Assembly (NCBI GenBank): GCA_021789565.1 | Contig: JAJYJL010000325.1 | Coordinates: 1-7,803 of the forward strand | Reading direction: 5' to 3' | Origin: Acidobacteriota bacterium | Lineage (GTDB): Bacteria > Acidobacteriota > Terriglobia > UBA7540 | Length of the DNA: 7,803 nucleotides | Shown here: positions 6,656 through 7,803 of the stretch, one piece after another | Layout of the letters: each line of letters starts with the position of its first letter | Numbering within the stretch: the first letter of the stretch is position 1 | Notes under the pieces: model-generated | What the model saw: only the letters and a program-made list of their open reading frames with translations | Database searches by the model: none | What the model was told of the DNA's origin: nothing | Position numbers and translations under genes: made by a program

Positions 6656-7750
6656 ATGACCGCAAATTCCCAAAATGGTAAACATGTCCCGAGAACGCTA
6701 CTGATCGGGGGCGCGGGATTTCTTGGGTCACACCTCTGCGACCGTCTCATTGGTGCGGGCCACGAGGTGATCTGCATGGACAGCCTGCTGACGGGCGCCG
6801 TTGCAAACGTCCAGCATCTTCTGCCGCACCCACGCTTTAGTTTCGTCCAGCACGATGTGACCCAGCCTATTGACATGGCTCGGTTGCTCGGACATCAGCA
6901 TGACAAGTTCAGCCCTGATTCCGAGGGACTGTTCAAGCTGGATTATGTCGTTCACATGGCGTCTCCTGCCAGTCCAAAAGATTACGCGCGGCATCCGATC
7001 CACACTCTCAAGATCGGGGCGCTGGGCACTCATCACCTGCTCGGACTGGCCAAGGCGCACGGGAGCGTTTTTCTTCTCGCCTCCACTTCGGAAATTTATG
7101 GGGACCCGCAAGTGACCCCTCAAACCGAAACCTACTGGGGTCACGTAAATCCCATCGGGCCCCGCAGCGTTTACGATGAAGCCAAGCGCTATGCGGAATC
7201 CATCGCCATGGCCTACCACCGCGAACACGGCCTGAGGGTCCGGATAGCTCGAATCTTCAACACCTACGGCAAGAGAATGCGGCTGAATGACGGGCGGGCC
7301 ATTCCCAACTTTGTCGCCCAGGCCCTCGAAGGGAAACCCCTCACGATTTATGGCGACGGGTCCCAGACGCGGAGCTTTTGTTACGTCAGCGACCTTATCG
7401 AAGGGCTCTACAAGCTGATGCTTTCGCAGGAAGTTGGACCCGTCAATCTGGGAAATCCGGAGGAAATACGCCTTCTGGAACTGGCCAGGACGATTATCGA
7501 AACCACCTCAAGCAACAGCCGCCTGGTCTTTGAGCCGTTGCCCGCCGACGACCCGGTAAGGCGCTGCCCGGATATCGCCAAGGCCAAGTCCAGCCTGAAC
7601 TGGCATCCCAAGGTAGGACTTCACGAGGGAATCAAGCGTGTCCTTCCGTATTTCCGGGCCCGGCTGATGGACCGCTGCCTGGAACACTCCTGGCCCGCGG
7701 GAAGCACGCAATTCCTCAACTATGACGAGCGGCTGGCACAAAACAACTGA
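6656..7750 (+). CDS. uxs: UDP-glucuronate decarboxylase (UDP-xylose synthase)
   Basis: This extended short-chain dehydrogenase/reductase of 364 residues converts UDP-glucuronate to UDP-xylose and CO2 using tightly bound NAD+. The nucleotide-binding motif is GGAGFLGSH (18-26). The catalytic residues are in TSEIYGDP (144-151) and the YxxxK pair Tyr173/Lys177. The stretch around [19 protein letters not shown] (160-178) is the signature that separates UDP-xylose synthases from 4-epimerases and dTDP-glucose dehydratases. [18 protein letters not shown] (202-219) and [13 protein letters not shown] (304-316) also fit. It is longer than the usual 310-320 residues: an insert of about 15 residues (within 74-95) precedes the HMASPASP segment, and there is a C-terminal extension after about 335. 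No membrane segment is seen, so it should be cytoplasmic. The substrate comes from the preceding dehydrogenase. Confidence 0.92.
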   Translation: MTANSQNGKHVPRTLLIGGAGFLGSHLCDRLIGAGHEVICMDSLLTGAVANVQHLLPHPRFSFVQHDVTQPIDMARLLGHQHDKFSPDSEGLFKLDYVVHMASPASPKDYARHPIHTLKIGALGTHHLLGLAKAHGSVFLLASTSEIYGDPQVTPQTETYWGHVNPIGPRSVYDEAKRYAESIAMAYHREHGLRVRIARIFNTYGKRMRLNDGRAIPNFVAQALEGKPLTIYGDGSQTRSFCYVSDLIEGLYKLMLSQEVGPVNLGNPEEIRLLELARTIIETTSSNSRLVFEPLPADDPVRRCPDIAKAKSSLNWHPKVGLHEGIKRVLPYFRARLMDRCLEHSWPAGSTQFLNYDERLAQNN

Positions 7751-7803
7751 CCGCAAAGCAGGCTGCCGTTTCTGAAACATACCGTCTCCGGTCACCCTGC
7801 TTG
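7751..7803 (+). other. Downstream edge, possible stem-loop, cut by window end
   Basis: No gene start is identifiable. AAGCAGG (7756-7762) can pair with CCTGCTT (7796-7802), with a small ACCG/CGGT hairpin (7781-7792) inside. Whether a T-tract follows cannot be seen, so a terminator can be neither claimed nor excluded. Confidence 0.25.

Noticed and set aside
1..7803. CRISPR, tandem repeat, insertion sequence, tRNA or prophage signals
   Set aside because: Reading through the window I saw no regularly spaced repeats, transposase motifs, terminal inverted repeats or tRNA-like cloverleaves.

Overview
The window is a forward-strand stretch of a bacterial exopolysaccharide (capsule/EPS) locus. All six supported genes lie on the + strand and are tightly packed, with gaps of 9, -4, 100, 54 and 1 bases. 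The sequence is moderately GC-rich and there are no tRNA or rRNA genes, insertion sequences or CRISPR arrays. A two-membrane-segment chain-length protein separate from its CpsD-like partner, an ExeA-type ATPase carrying PEGA domains, and a CpsD homologue with a 'GCTS' P-loop suggest a diderm soil bacterium. Acidobacteriota is my best guess, from family resemblance only; no taxonomic marker is present.

Region 1 (85-4406) is an export and chain-length control block. It holds a Wzz/GNVR polysaccharide co-polymerase, an ExeA/GspA-type AAA ATPase with one membrane segment and two C-terminal PEGA domains, and a CpsD/Wzc-type P-loop protein. The spacing (9 bases, then a GTGA start/stop overlap) indicates one translationally coupled unit. 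The CpsD homologue has Cys where the catalytic Walker A Lys should be and almost no C-terminal tyrosines, so it is probably not an active tyrosine kinase.

Region 2 (4407-5067) begins with a 100-base leader that can form two hairpins. It is followed by a NusG paralogue of the RfaH/UpxY/LoaP kind, which commonly promotes readthrough of long polysaccharide operons.

Region 3 (5122-7750) encodes nucleotide-sugar supply: UDP-glucose 6-dehydrogenase followed one base later by UDP-glucuronate decarboxylase. Together they convert UDP-glucose to UDP-glucuronate and then UDP-xylose, so the polymer probably contains glucuronic acid and/or xylose. Glycosyltransferases, flippase, polymerase and outer-membrane exporter are not in the window and presumably lie outside it.

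No wholly unknown system is evident. The most unusual points are the lysine-less CpsD homologue, the ATPase-PEGA membrane fusion between the co-polymerase and that homologue, and the structured leader of the NusG paralogue.
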